Shown here in pieces: positions 12,931-26,474 of a DNA stretch of 64,000 bases (position 1 is its first letter; each line of letters begins with the position of its first letter). Both the position numbers and the translations under genes were made by a program. This stretch comes from Coriaria nepalensis (Eukaryota > Streptophyta > Magnoliopsida > Cucurbitales > Coriariaceae), in contig CP114493.1 of assembly GCA_027186245.1 (NCBI GenBank), positions 5,773,501 through 5,837,500 of the forward strand. The letters run 5' to 3'. The notes beneath the pieces are model-generated. The model had not been told where the DNA came from, made no database searches, and worked only from the letters and a program-made list of their open reading frames with translations.

Positions 12931-12979
12931 ACTAATGTAAGGGCACTAATGTAAGGGCACTAATGTAAGGACACTAATG
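12931..12979. repeat. 14-bp tandem repeat, 3.5 copies
   Basis: actaatgtaagggc is repeated at 12931, 12945 and 12959 (last copy with one change), followed by a half copy. It lies just after the gypsy zinc knuckle. Confidence 0.85.
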
Positions 12980-14880
12980 ATGAAGAGGATTCATGTAATG
13001 GCTAGTGAATTGAGATATCGGAAATTAGTTTCCATGTAATGGCCAGTGAATTATGCCTTATGACTCTTCAGATCCATAGAATTATTAGTGGATTATCGGT
13101 TCAAACTGTAACTGATGGGGGCAATACCCACAACTTTATTCAAAAACGAGTAGCTAAGTTTTTGAAGCTTTCTATGAATCCATCTCCTCACTTTCAAGTT
13201 TTAGTGGATAGTGATGAGAAACTCCATTATGAGGATTATTGTCCCAATGTGCATATTGACTTATGTAGTCAAACTTTTCCCATCGATTTATATGTTTTTC
13301 AACTTAAGGGAGCCGATGTTGTCTTGGGGGTTTAATGGCTTGAACTTTTGGGTCATATTTACATAGATTACAAGGAGCTTTATATGGAATTCTTGGAAGA
13401 GGAAGACCATTACATTCCAAGGGGAACCAATTAATTCGATAGAGCAAGTACACTTTAGTCAACTTCAGCTTTTGTCTCAGACGAATGGTATTGCTCAACT
13501 TTATTATTTGACCATAATGTCCTATTCGGCCACTGCCTTGCCACCGGCCCCATAAGTCCTTTTTTGGAGGAGTTTTCAAACATTTTTGCCGAACTTAAAG
13601 GCTTACTGCCCTTTTGTAACCTTAGTTACAAGATCCATTTGTTATTGGGTAACAAACTCGTGAACATTTTGTCTTACCGTTATTCATATTTCCAAAAGTC
13701 TAAAATGGAAAAAATAGTAACCGAGATACTCTAGCATAATTTGTCCAAGTTAAAGCTTATTCTCTTCTCTGGTTCTTCTAATTAAGAAGAAAAATGACAC
13801 TTAGCTGTTTTATATCGATTACCAGGCCTTGAATTATGCAACAGTTTAGGATAAGTTTTTTATTCCAACCATTGATGTGCTCTTAGATTAAGTACATGGT
13901 TCGATTTTTTCCAAAATTGATCTTAGAGAGGGCTACCACCAATCTGGGTTCACTCACATGATATTCATAAGACCGCTTTTCACACCCATAAAGGCCACTA
14001 TGAATTTAATGTGATGTCATTCGGTCTCATTAATGTACCTAATACTTTTCAAGCATCTACGAACTCAGTTTTTAAATAATTCCTCAAGAAATTTGTCATT
14101 GTCTTTTTCGATGATATATTAGTATATAGTAAGTTCTTGACCGACCACATTCAGCGAGTCCTTGAATGCTTAAGAGCTCACAAAGACTTTGCCAAGTTAT
14201 CAAAGTATTATTTTGCTCAACCCCATATTAATTATTTGGGTCATGTTGTAACCACTTCCGGAGTGGAACCAGATCCTAATAAATTAGTAGTTATTCAACA
14301 ATGGCCACTTACACACAACCGTAAGATTCTTCGTGGCTTTCTTGGCCTTACCGGCACTACTAGAAATTTATTCGGAATTATACTTTCATTGCTTATTCCT
14401 TAATGGATTTATTGAAGAATGATAGTTCTGCTTGGATTTTGGATACTCAACTTTCTTTTGAGGCTTTGAAGACCGCCCCTATGACAAGACTCATTCTTGC
14501 TTTACCAAATTTATCATCTCTATTGTTATATAAACAGGTACTTTCGATCTTGATATTGGAGCAATTTTACTTCAAAACTATAACCCCGTGGTCTATTTTA
14601 GTAAGAAGCTTAATCCTACTTTGACTAAAACTTCTACTTATGGTCGAGAACTTTATGCTCTCACATAAGCGGTGATTAAGTGGAGACAATATATTTTGGG
14701 TAATCATTTCGTAATTCAAACTGACCATCATAGTTTGAAGGACATCAACCTTACATCAGTAAAACCAATTTCTGAAATGAATTTCTCCTTCATTGGTTCC
14801 TATTTATGAAGATGCTTCAAGATCGAGGGTTCTCTCTAGTTTTTCGAATTAGGGTTCTTGAATTTAGTTCAACCTGTTTT

Positions 14881-15564
14881 TTCCCAAAATTTTGATATAT
14901 TGATGAAGATGGTGCATTTCTGCTCCCTTAAGAAGCATGTTCATAATTTATGTATTGCCAAACATAAATTTAATTAAAAACATCCTTTTAAGTTGCTAAG
15001 GCCAAACATATGTCAGTTAGTGTCAGTGGTCTGATACTGAAAATCGATTTTTAAATACATGATTTTAATCACGATAGCCAAGCAAACCCTAAACCACTTA
15101 AAACATAGTGCAAGAAAAAACATTAAAAAAAAAGTGAATCTTAGTCAAGTGGGGTCTTCATGCTTAATACATTTTTTGATAACTTAGTGGGGCTATTTAC
15201 GGGAGAAGATCTATGCCTTCTTTTTATTTTGGGTTTCTTATTTACCCTAAATGGAAATAAGGGAGCAAGAGTAAGAGACTGAAACAAGGTCTCATTACCT
15301 TATGAAGTGCTGCTTTCCCACCTCCTTTTTGGTTACTGTTTTCTTAGAATCACTCTTCGTGTAAGAAATTTAGTTGGTAAAAAGGGTGTTGAAGAAGAGT
15401 ATTGTTTTATGGATATTTCAAGGGAGACTAGGCAGGATCATAAAGCTATAAATAGTGGCTTAGAGATGCACATAACAAGAATCATAATTCTATTTAAAAT
15501 ATAGTCTCGATTACATTTTAATACATATTGCTCTCTTTATCGGTTATTTTCATTCTAGCCCACA
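14881..15564. other. Spacer between the gypsy remnant and the LPAT pseudogene
   Basis: Only short, unrecognised open frames. The 3' exons of the LPAT-like pseudogene would be expected here on the minus strand, but I could not find them. Confidence 0.35.
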
Positions 15565-17690
15565 CCTTATAAGAAAATTAAGCGGGCCCCTTCCACAAAA
15601 AGAGCCAACTAAAATGGTAAGGGGTACTCCTTCAACTCTAAGAGACCTAACCGCAGATACAATCTCATGACATTAAAAGGATTGATAAGTATTTTGAATG
15701 CACAAAAATCCTCAATTGCCCATGAACAAATGCACTTCTAATATGAATATAACTGTAATACATGACCATACATATGCATGAAGCCTGCATATATGTGCAT
15801 AAGATCATACCTTCAATGTACTTTCATCCTTGGCCCAACTTCTCTCCAAGAAAAGGTATTAGAAAACTGCATCGACCAGCCTATCACCTACCGATATCAG
15901 ATTTTTAATTGGCCACAACATTGAATGAAGATATAGACACACAAGTCCCATCTTCGATTCTCTTTTTTTTTCCCTCACATTTGTTTCCTTCTTCCTCTAT
16001 AACAGTAAGGAAATAATTGTACAAAGTTCTAAATCACAGGTCTAATCTCCAGAAACCTCTTCAGGTTAAAATTATACATCCCTCCCATTTTTTTAGGGAA
16101 AAGAATATAACTCACTTTAAGTGTAAAATACAATGACTCGGATCATTAATTAAATATGTATCAGATTTTTCGTATAGTTGGATTAATTTAGCTATCTGGA
16201 AAAACTAACAAAAAGAATTTTGAAATTGAAAAGCTTTAATGTCAAGACATGAAAAATGCTTATTTGACCTTGAAGAGTAAAACATACCGACAATAACTTT
16301 GATGACTTCTTCATTATAGCCAATGTGTTGCCAAGGCAACCCCGTTGTCTCAGTATAATTAAATACTCGATGAGAAGCAGAAAATACTAGATATAACTAA
16401 AAATGACATGAAAAAATAGGAATGAACATCGCTTATAATGTCATCAATATGTGCATGTGCCTATCTTTTTATGTATATAAAGATGTGACCAGGTTGGATT
16501 AAAGATGCAATGTATGGGGTGTTCACCTTAGCCAAAACCCATACGTCAAGCCAATCACGACCACTTCTATGATTTGATACAACAAGAGCATGATCTTTAT
16601 TTGAACAATCACCCCAATAAATTTTAAACTTATTGTCACAATCATTTTCTAAAGTAAATATTATTCTGTTAGTCCTGATTCTGGGATAGCCCCAAATCTG
16701 CCACCTTAGTTGGAGTAAGGGAAACCGAGGCTGAGGTGGGGTCAGCATATATTGGAATAATTAAGTACGAAGAGAAAATAATGGCCGAGGCCGAGGTCAG
16801 ATAGGGCAGAGGAGAGCATCAGTCGATATGATAATAAGTTGAGACTGATAACAAGATTCCAGATGATGTTGAAGTTGAGTTATGTATTTCCTCACTCAGC
16901 ACAGACTTGAGCACGGATACGCCGAATGGGGGATATGTGGAAAGCAATTGACACTTGAGTGGAGGATGTACCCTTGGTATGTCAGATTGGGACGATGTCG
17001 TTGCATACTAAGACATCTCTAAGTGGGGAGCAGATCTATGTTATGTCAGACAGTGAGTACGCTAACACCTATGATGGAGACGGGAGTGATTAGAATACTG
17101 AGTAATGGAATCAAGACACATATAAAGCTATCAGGGTCTCTCAGTCTTGTCCATATGTAAAAGTTAAATAATATAACAGTAAATGATAATGCATATTTCT
17201 TAAGAAAATAACAAATTTAAACATATACTCTATATCCATCCCTTTAGAAAACTAACTAGAGCATCAGAGCGGAGTTGGCCGATTACTACATTGGCTTAGT
17301 GAGCGTAACATTGATCTTGAGGCACACTGTGGACGGAGGAGGAGCCTTCTATAGCAGACATAAATACATGTCAAACATTATCTATGTCATGACCACTAAG
17401 ACTTTAACCTTACCCAACATACGAAAAGTTTCAAGACTTGCATATACTTGGATCTGCAACCATAAGGAGAGTGATAACAAAAAACAAAGCGAGAAAAACA
17501 ATTAGTTATGCTTCAAAGAAACTAAACATAAAACTGCTTTAAAGCAACCAAGTATAATTTTTTTTGTAGGTATTATTTAGCACCTTAACTCCTGCCTACC
17601 AATCAATCAACCATAACAACTTTGCCACCCCTCTATTAATTCTTCTATATGTATAATTTGATATGGCTGAACAAGGACATAACATATCCT
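15565..17690 (-). pseudogene. LPAT2: LPAT2-type lysophosphatidic acid acyltransferase pseudogene, introns kept
   Basis: An intact copy would acylate lysophosphatidic acid to phosphatidic acid at the ER. Five exon remnants lie in the right order on the minus strand. 17690-17581 has a TTTCAG acceptor and reads YTYRRINR, then LLWLIDW-stop-AGVKV. 16670-16527 gives DHALVVSNHRSGRDWL, so the H-x4-D motif is kept. 16348-16288 gives GCLGNTLAIMKKSSKLL. 15887-15811 gives IGWSMQFS, then a one-base loss, then the LERSWAKDESTLK region in another frame. 15646-15565 gives ELKEYPLPF-stop-LALFVEGAR. Two tryptophan codons have become TAG, there are at least two frameshifts, and the FVEGTR motif reads FVEGAR. 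Kept introns mark a decayed gene copy, not a retrocopy. A first exon near 18.7 kb is possible but unproven. Confidence 0.82.
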
Positions 17691-19638
17691 CTGAAATAAA
17701 GAGGAAATTATGTATACCATTAAAAAAAGCATCTCATTAATTGGATCTGCATTATTCTACTATTTTCAAATCTCAAGTCGGAAATCGGATCCAGTTGAGT
17801 TAATGGTCCGTTTTATGATTTTTGATATGGAAAGTTGATTAAACCCATATAACAACCCACTCCTTTCACTTATAACTTTCTCTTGCTCGACCCAAATATC
17901 TAGTATTAAGTGACAAGTATGCAACCTCACCCTTACCCGCACCCACTATAACACGGCCCTAAAAAATCTGCTTAGTCGGATTTCAATAAAGAAGATCCAA
18001 TCATTTAGGGTAAAGTGAGGTAAATTTTTTAATTTTTAAACACTTCCAGGGGTAGACATTTAATTTTGAAAACTTTAAGGACCTGAAGTAATAATATAAA
18101 TTTTCATCTTCAACCTCTAGTTACCTATTGATATTTTTTTAATGATTAATTGATATTTTTTTAATGATTAATTTATTATTGTTTTAACAATAATAATAAT
18201 AATAATAATAATAATAAAGTAATGGAGAGATTTTAATTCTTTATGCATTTGAATGTATTAAAAAAAAATATTTCTTCTTGCCTTATATAATATTCAAATT
18301 AAGAATTTTAAAAATTGTAAATATATTTAATCAAAATATAAAACCGTAGGATAAGGTCGAAACACAATACTAATACATTAGCAATACGTAATGTATGTAA
18401 GTCACAATTAATGCATGCAGATTTCTCCTTCCTCTCTCTCTCCCTCCCCGAAATCGCTCTTATCAGAGTAATTAGGCAACAACCAATATGTAATAAGAAA
18501 CTAGGTATCCTGATCAGGATATGCCCAATCAAATTTCCTTACAGTCCAGTCCTAGTGTGATAGACTCATAAAACTAACACATAATGCCTGCAATAAAAAA
18601 ACAAAAAAAGAGGGCTAAAAAGGAAAAAATGACCAGCAAGCTGAACCCAAATTGCCAATAGGTTTTTGAATCACCGACGTCTCCCAAAAAAAAAAAAAAA
18701 CCCAAAAAACAGAACATGCCATTCAAACTGCCTCTAGGAGCGACAATCTTGGCGGCCTCTGTAAACACCTCTCTGTTCCCTCAACTCAAATTTTTAATTT
18801 TTTTTTTTTAAATTTTTATAATACAGAATTCATTCTATTCATCGATTCTTCTGAGTTTTATTATACCTGGGTTTTAGCTGGAAAACCCTTACTTCCAGCA
18901 GTAGTTTATTAATTAATCTTCTATAAGTAAACGCTCTCTCTCTGTCTCTCTGGAATCTTTCTTTTTTATTTGTTACCATTTCTCTTATTTCTCCGTTGAC
19001 CCGTTTCAGGCAATTGGGCTGCCGAATGTTCACGTGTTTTTCCATATTCAGATCTACCTTGAGGTGATTTTTGCGTTTCATGCCCAGCTCACGTTTTTTG
19101 TATTTATGGATGATTTTTCTTTCTGGGTTGTGTGTGGGTTAGTTAGTCTTTGCTGCTAAATTGCTAGAAACTGTTTTTCGTTGTATGTTCACATTTTTTT
19201 CGACTTGCTTAGCGGCTTATTGGTGTCTTTTTCTTGAGATTTTCTTCCTTGGGTGTTAAATTGTGGACGGTTGACTTTTTTGGTAATTATTTATGTGGGG
19301 TTGGTCAAAATGAAGGGTAACTTTTTTCTTCATGTTCTTAATGATGATGATGGTGAAAAATTCATTTAGTTTTCATAATCCGATTGAAATTGGATTTGAT
19401 ATCAACCATCGTTGTCAAATCTTCGCAGGGTTCATTGTATGAGGTAGCAGCAAAAGTGGAAGATCACAAACAAATTTGAAGAAAAATTGGAGGGGAAATT
19501 TGAACTTGGAAATTGGAATAAGCTTTCTTCCTATGTGCATCTATTGATTTCATAGGTCCTTAAGCAGTACTCTAGGGTGAAGAAAGAGGAATTTGTTTAT
19601 GTAATATTCCATAGGTACCCATTTTAGAGACCGAGATT
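17691..19638. other. Spacer and ExAD 5' leader, with AAT microsatellite
   Basis: It contains an (AAT)n run at about 18189-18217 and homopolymer tracts near 18690 and 18795. The stretch 18574-18780 (minus) starts AAKIVAPRG and might be the eroded first exon of the LPAT pseudogene. From about 18.9 kb it probably holds the ExAD leader, with a plausible acceptor (cttcgcag) at 19429. Confidence 0.4.
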
Positions 19639-22600
19639 ATGGTTTTCACTCAGAAATGGAAATGTTCTTGGTCTCTAATCTCATCCATTGCTTCAATAGT
19701 GGCATTGGTCACAACGGTTCATTTATTCTTCTTTCCTCTAGTCCCTTCCTTGGATTATTTAAAGCAATCCCAAAATCCGGGCATTCCGATTTCTACATCA
19801 GTTCAAGCACCTAGCAATCATGTCACAGAAATTGATTTCAAGAATCAGTTTCCATCTGACTATCATAATGCAGTTGTTTATCGAGGCGCTCCATGGAAGG
19901 CTGAGTTAGGCAGGTGGCTTTCTGGTTGTGATGCCATTGCCAAAGAAGTCAGCATTGTTGAGGTCAGTATAATCCTTTCCCTTTTTGGTAAATGCAAGAA
20001 GACTCTTTTAGAAATAGAATGGCTTAGGGTTATTACTTATTTATAGCCCTTGTTGTTTTTATTGATAGATAATAGGGGCTAGTCGATGCGAAAATGACTG
20101 TAACGGGCAAGGTGTTTGTAATCGTGAAATCGGACTTTGTCGATGCTTCCATGGATTTGACGGTATGAATTTTTTTTGGGTTCATACTTCTGAAATCTTG
20201 ACATGAAATGCATGCGCTATGTGTAATATTATATAATGCTGATATAACAGGGAAAGGATGTTCAGAGAGATTTGAGTTAAAATGCAACTACCCTGGACCA
20301 GAGGAGCAACCATATGGGCGATGGGTTGTCTCAATTTGCCCAGCCTATTGTGACACAACTAGAGCAATGTGTTTTTGTGGGGAAGGCACAAAATACCCAA
20401 ATCGCCCTGTGGCTGAGGCTTGTGGGTTTCAATTTGTGTAAGTGCAATTAAATATGTAAAGCACAGTATAGATAGTCATTTTCCCCCCAGTTATATAGCG
20501 ATCAAGGAGTGAGATGAGTGACAAATTCTGTGATGCCATATTCAGGTCACCTGCCGAGCCTGGAGCTCCCAAAGTGGTTGATTGGACGAAAGCTGATTTG
20601 GATAATATCTTCACCACAAATATTAGTAAATTGGGGTGGTGTAATGTAGATCCAGCTGAAGCATATGCTTCCAAGGCACGATTTAAAGAGGAATGTGATT
20701 GCAAATATGATGGTCTGTGGGGCCGGTTCTGTGAAGTACATGTCTCATCTACTTGTATCAATCAATGCTCCGGTCATGGACACTGCAGTGGTGGATTTTG
20801 TCGGGTATATTTTTTTTCTTTCCGGATTGGCCATGTATAACTTTTTTTTGTTAACTGTTTCAATTAAGAAATCCAACTATTTTGCAGTGTAAAAATGGCT
20901 GGTATGGAGTAGATTGCAGCATTCCATCTGTAGAATCGTCTATAGGAGAGTGGCCTGAATCGCTACGGCCAGCTAAAGTTGAAGTGCCTGGTCATGTGAA
21001 TCTCACCGAGAAAGCCATGAATCTCAATGCTTTGGTGAATAAGAGAAGGCCTCTCATATATGTTTACGATTTGCCTCCAGTGTTCAATAGCCATCTCCTT
21101 GAGGTTTACAAATCTTAGTTTAGGCCCACATTTCTGAACCCTAAATTTGAAAAGTCGGGGTTCATATTCGGCCCTAATTTTATTGCAGGGGCGGCATTGG
21201 AAGTTTGAGTGTGTGAACAGAATCTATGATGACAGGAACGCGACTATATGGTTAGATCATTTGTATGGTGCTCAGGTATTATTTTCTTTTTCAGCAGTGT
21301 TATTGACCCTAGTCATCCATATGAGAGATTAGGCTTAGCTGATAATCTTCTTTGTGATGATGCTTGTTAGTAGATGGCTTTTTATGAGACCCTCTTAGCA
21401 AGTCCACATAGAACATTGAATGGTGAAGAAGCAGATTTTTACTTTGTTCCTGTTCTAGATAACTGCATCATAACTCGAGCTGATGATGCTCCTCACTTGA
21501 GTTTAGAGGTATTCATCTCATCAAATCACGTCATTGTCACTATTTCTTTGTCACGACTTGAAATATTGCTTTGTAATTTTCAGGAACACAGAGGCTTAAG
21601 GAGTTCTCTCACTCTGGAATATTATAAAAATGCTCATGATCATATCAAAGAACAATATGCCTATTGGAACCACTCATCAGGAAGAGATCATATTTGGGTA
21701 TGTGATAACTAATTGCCATTTTCGGGATAATCAAGAAACTGAATGATTAGACATGATTATTATTAATGAGTTAAGTCTTGTCCTGAAGGCAGTTCTTCTC
21801 ATGGGATGAAGGTGCTTGCTATGCCCCGAAGGAGATATGGCCGAGCATGATGTTGGTTCATTGGGGTAACACGAATTCAAAGCATAACCATTCAACAACA
21901 GCCTATTGGGCTGATACTTGGGACAAAATTTCTTCGGATAGAAGAGGCAATCATACTTGCTTTGATCCAGATAAGGATCTTGTTCTTCCTGCTTGGAAAC
22001 GCCCAAATGCTTATACCTTGAGCCAGAACCTTTGGGACAGGTCCGTTATCCTTCTCAAGTCTTCTCTTTTCAAGAGAAAAATATATATTTCTAATGAATT
22101 AGCAACTATCTGTTAATTTTGTATTTCAGGCCACTTGAGAAGCGAAAGACACTTTTCTACTTCAACGGAAATCTAGGTCCTGATTACACCAATGGAAGAG
22201 TGGAAGAAACGTAAGTTGTTACTGATTACGGCTTCATATTTTGTTTGTTTGTTTGTTTCTTTTTTTTTTTTTTTTTGGCAGAATTTACAGAAAAGCTGAT
22301 AAATTTTGTAATGTTCTACCAATGCAGGTATAGTATGGGTATAAGGCAAAAAGTAGCAGAAGAATTCGGATCGAGCCCGAATAAGGAAGGCAAGCTTGGG
22401 AAACAACATGCAGAAGATGTGGTAGTGACTCCTATGCGATCAGAAAATTATCATTTGGACTTAGCTAGTTCTATTTTTTGTGGGGTAATGCCTGGAGATG
22501 GATGGAGTGGTCGCATGGAAGATAGTATTTTGCAGGGTTGCATTCCTGTTGTCATTCAGGTAATTAAAAAGGGTTCTTTTGAGCTTTTTTTGTTTTTTTT

Positions 22601-23211
22601 TTAAGCCATGGCTCTGATTTGTTTTCTTTCCTCTCATTGTGCAGGATGGTATTTACCTGCCATACGAAAATGTTCTCAATTACGACAATTTTGCCGTTCG
22701 GATTAGCGAAGATGAAATCCCGAACTTGATCAACATTCTTAGGGTACTCCTCTTTTCTGGTTCTTCTATTTCTATACAAAACTTAAAAGTAGAACAAGTA
22801 TCAATCTCTCCAGTCTTTGGCATTTCTATAGGGATTTAACGGGACTGAAATCGAATTCAAGCTATCAAACGTTAGAAATATCTGGCAAAGGTTCTTATAC
22901 CATGATGCTGTTATGCTCGAGGCTAAGAGACAAAGAACCGTTATTGGTCACATGGAGGATTGGGCAGTAGAATACAAGAAACTAACCTGTGACGATGTAT
23001 TCGCCACGGTTTTACAGGTAATCTTCACTCTCCGGTCCCATTCCATTCTTAACATTATATGCTACAACCATCTTCTTCTATGCTGTGCGTGACCCATTTT
23101 GTCTTAAACAAGGTTCTGCATTATAAATTACACAACGATCCATGGAGGCGACAGGTTAGCCAGGAAAAGGCGTTCGGTTTGCCCCGAGAATGTTTGATAA
23201 GAACAAGCTGA
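19639..23211 (+). CDS. EXAD: GT47 exostosin-family extensin arabinosyltransferase, ExAD-like, 14 exons, 786 aa
   Basis: Golgi type II membrane glycosyltransferase; Arabidopsis ExAD (At3g57630) adds the fourth arabinose to extensin hydroxyprolines. Exons: 19639-19962, 20069-20162, 20251-20437, 20546-20804, 20888-21103, 21189-21275, 21374-21508, 21584-21697, 21793-22040, 22130-22210, 22328-22559, 22645-22743, 22832-23017, 23113-23211. A short cytosolic N-terminus precedes one membrane anchor (residues 12-34). Cys-rich EGF-like modules follow (CENDCNGQGVCNREIGLCRC; CINQCSGHGHCSGGFCRCKN). The exostosin domain starts at RPLIYVYDLPPVF and includes EADFYFVPVLDNC, HIWFFSWDEGACYAPKEIW, LFYFNGNLGP, SIFCGVMPGDGWSGRMEDSI and GCIPVVIQDGIYLPYENVL. 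The frame is intact. Being next to ADSS, as in Arabidopsis, supports the assignment. Confidence 0.9.
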
Positions 23212-23778
23212 AGAACTAGTCTATTTCTTAAGGCGTAGAAGGGAAACTGATCTGATCTTTTTTCTTTCTTCCTCGGAAGTGTATAGACGGATACGGTATA
23301 CCTCATAGCTTTTGTACAAACTACAGACTGCACCCTATTCTTGGGTGTTGCAGAAATGCCAGGTTGTTTGACAAGAGTATTGTATATGTGGCACTCAAAA
23401 TTTTGGCCAGTAATTTGCATCAATATTATTAGGTACTTTTTTGTAAGAATTAAAGTAAGTGTTTATTTATAAGAAATATTTTTTTATATTTTTAAAATTT
23501 TATTATATAATTTTTTAAAATTATTTTTTAAACGAATATAAAAATTTTATTATTACGAGCCAAACATGCCTCTATTGCTTTTTGTCTCAGCGTAGGCTCT
23601 TCTGTTTGGTCACACTAATTTACATTTAACAGAATTAACCGTTACGCGTTAAACGTATTATTTTAATTAATAATAATTTATAAAAGGAAAAAGAAAAAAA
23701 AGATTTCACAGCAGTCACTGACGTCTCATCGTCCATCTTTCTCTCTCTCCTTCTGGCACTTAATTCTGAAGCTTCAGC
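23212..23778. promoter_or_regulatory. ExAD 3' flank and ADSS upstream region
   Basis: AT-rich between 23450 and 23700. A CT-rich leader (tctttctctctctcc) lies just before the ADSS start. No other gene seen. Confidence 0.4.
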
Positions 23779-25920
<2,142 letters not shown>

Positions 25921-26474
25921 TTTCCAATGGTTTGTTTTCAGATCTTCCACGAGATGTTCTTTCAGTGGGACGTGAGAGGAGACTGCCACTCCTGCTGTCG
26001 TTGATATGTAACCGTTACATAATACTATAAAATTTTATCTTAAACTCCATCATGTTGTGCCACATAAGTTATTGATTTTACAGCAACCTCTGTTTTCGTG
26101 TATAAATACAAAAGTTTCCCAACTCTTGTATACAGAACTTACAGCAACATGGTGATTGATATTTGGACTTGATTTATATAAGTGAGATATATATATATAT
26201 ATATATGATATCTAATTTTATTATAATTATAAAAATAATATAATTATAATAAAATTTAATATATTTAAAAAAGTTATTAAAATTATATCAGTATTAAAAA
26301 TATATATATTTATATATATATATATATCGATTAGTAATAAAAGTTTTTGCTATTTTAATTAATTTTTTTACCGCCACGACGTAGCGGTAAATAAAACGGA
26401 GCCAAATAAACGAAGGGAAATGAAAGAGGACAGACTTCTGTAACGAGCAAAGCGGAAGAGGAGGAGGAATAACG
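25921..26474. other. ADSS 3' flank and helicase upstream region
   Basis: It includes TA microsatellites (about 26188-26206 and 26299-26327) and an AT-rich perfect hairpin listed separately. The last 100 bases are the likely leader of the helicase gene. Confidence 0.45.
26214..26256. repeat. Perfect 17-bp AT-rich inverted repeat
   Basis: The arms 26214-26230 (aattttattataattat) and 26240-26256 are exact reverse complements with a 9-nt loop. It lies within a TA-rich tract, so it may be a by-product of composition or an eroded miniature element. Confidence 0.6.

Larger units (their letters stand above)
11829..14880 (+). mobile_element. Decayed Ty3/gypsy retrotransposon (gag, protease, RT, RNase H remains)
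   Basis: Reading frames broken by many stops and shifts spell a gypsy polyprotein in order. Gag begins with MAEGTRQVRLEE at 11829. A zinc knuckle (CYNCHEKF, then CK) sits near 12898-12945 with an in-frame stop. A retropepsin-like stretch at 13039-13335 carries TDGGNTHNFI and GADVVLGV. RT fragments near 13980-14400 include FDDILVYS and INYLGHVV. An RNase H fragment lies near 14630-14760 (GRELYALT, QTDHHSLK). I find no integrase, no LTRs and no primer-binding site, so both ends are missing or too diverged. It cannot transpose. The clade within gypsy is not determined. Confidence 0.8.

Noticed and set aside
18574..18768. Possible first exon of the LPAT pseudogene (AAKIVAPRG start, hydrophobic run)
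   Set aside because: Resemblance to the LPAT2 N-terminus is too weak; left as a remark and not included in the pseudogene limits.
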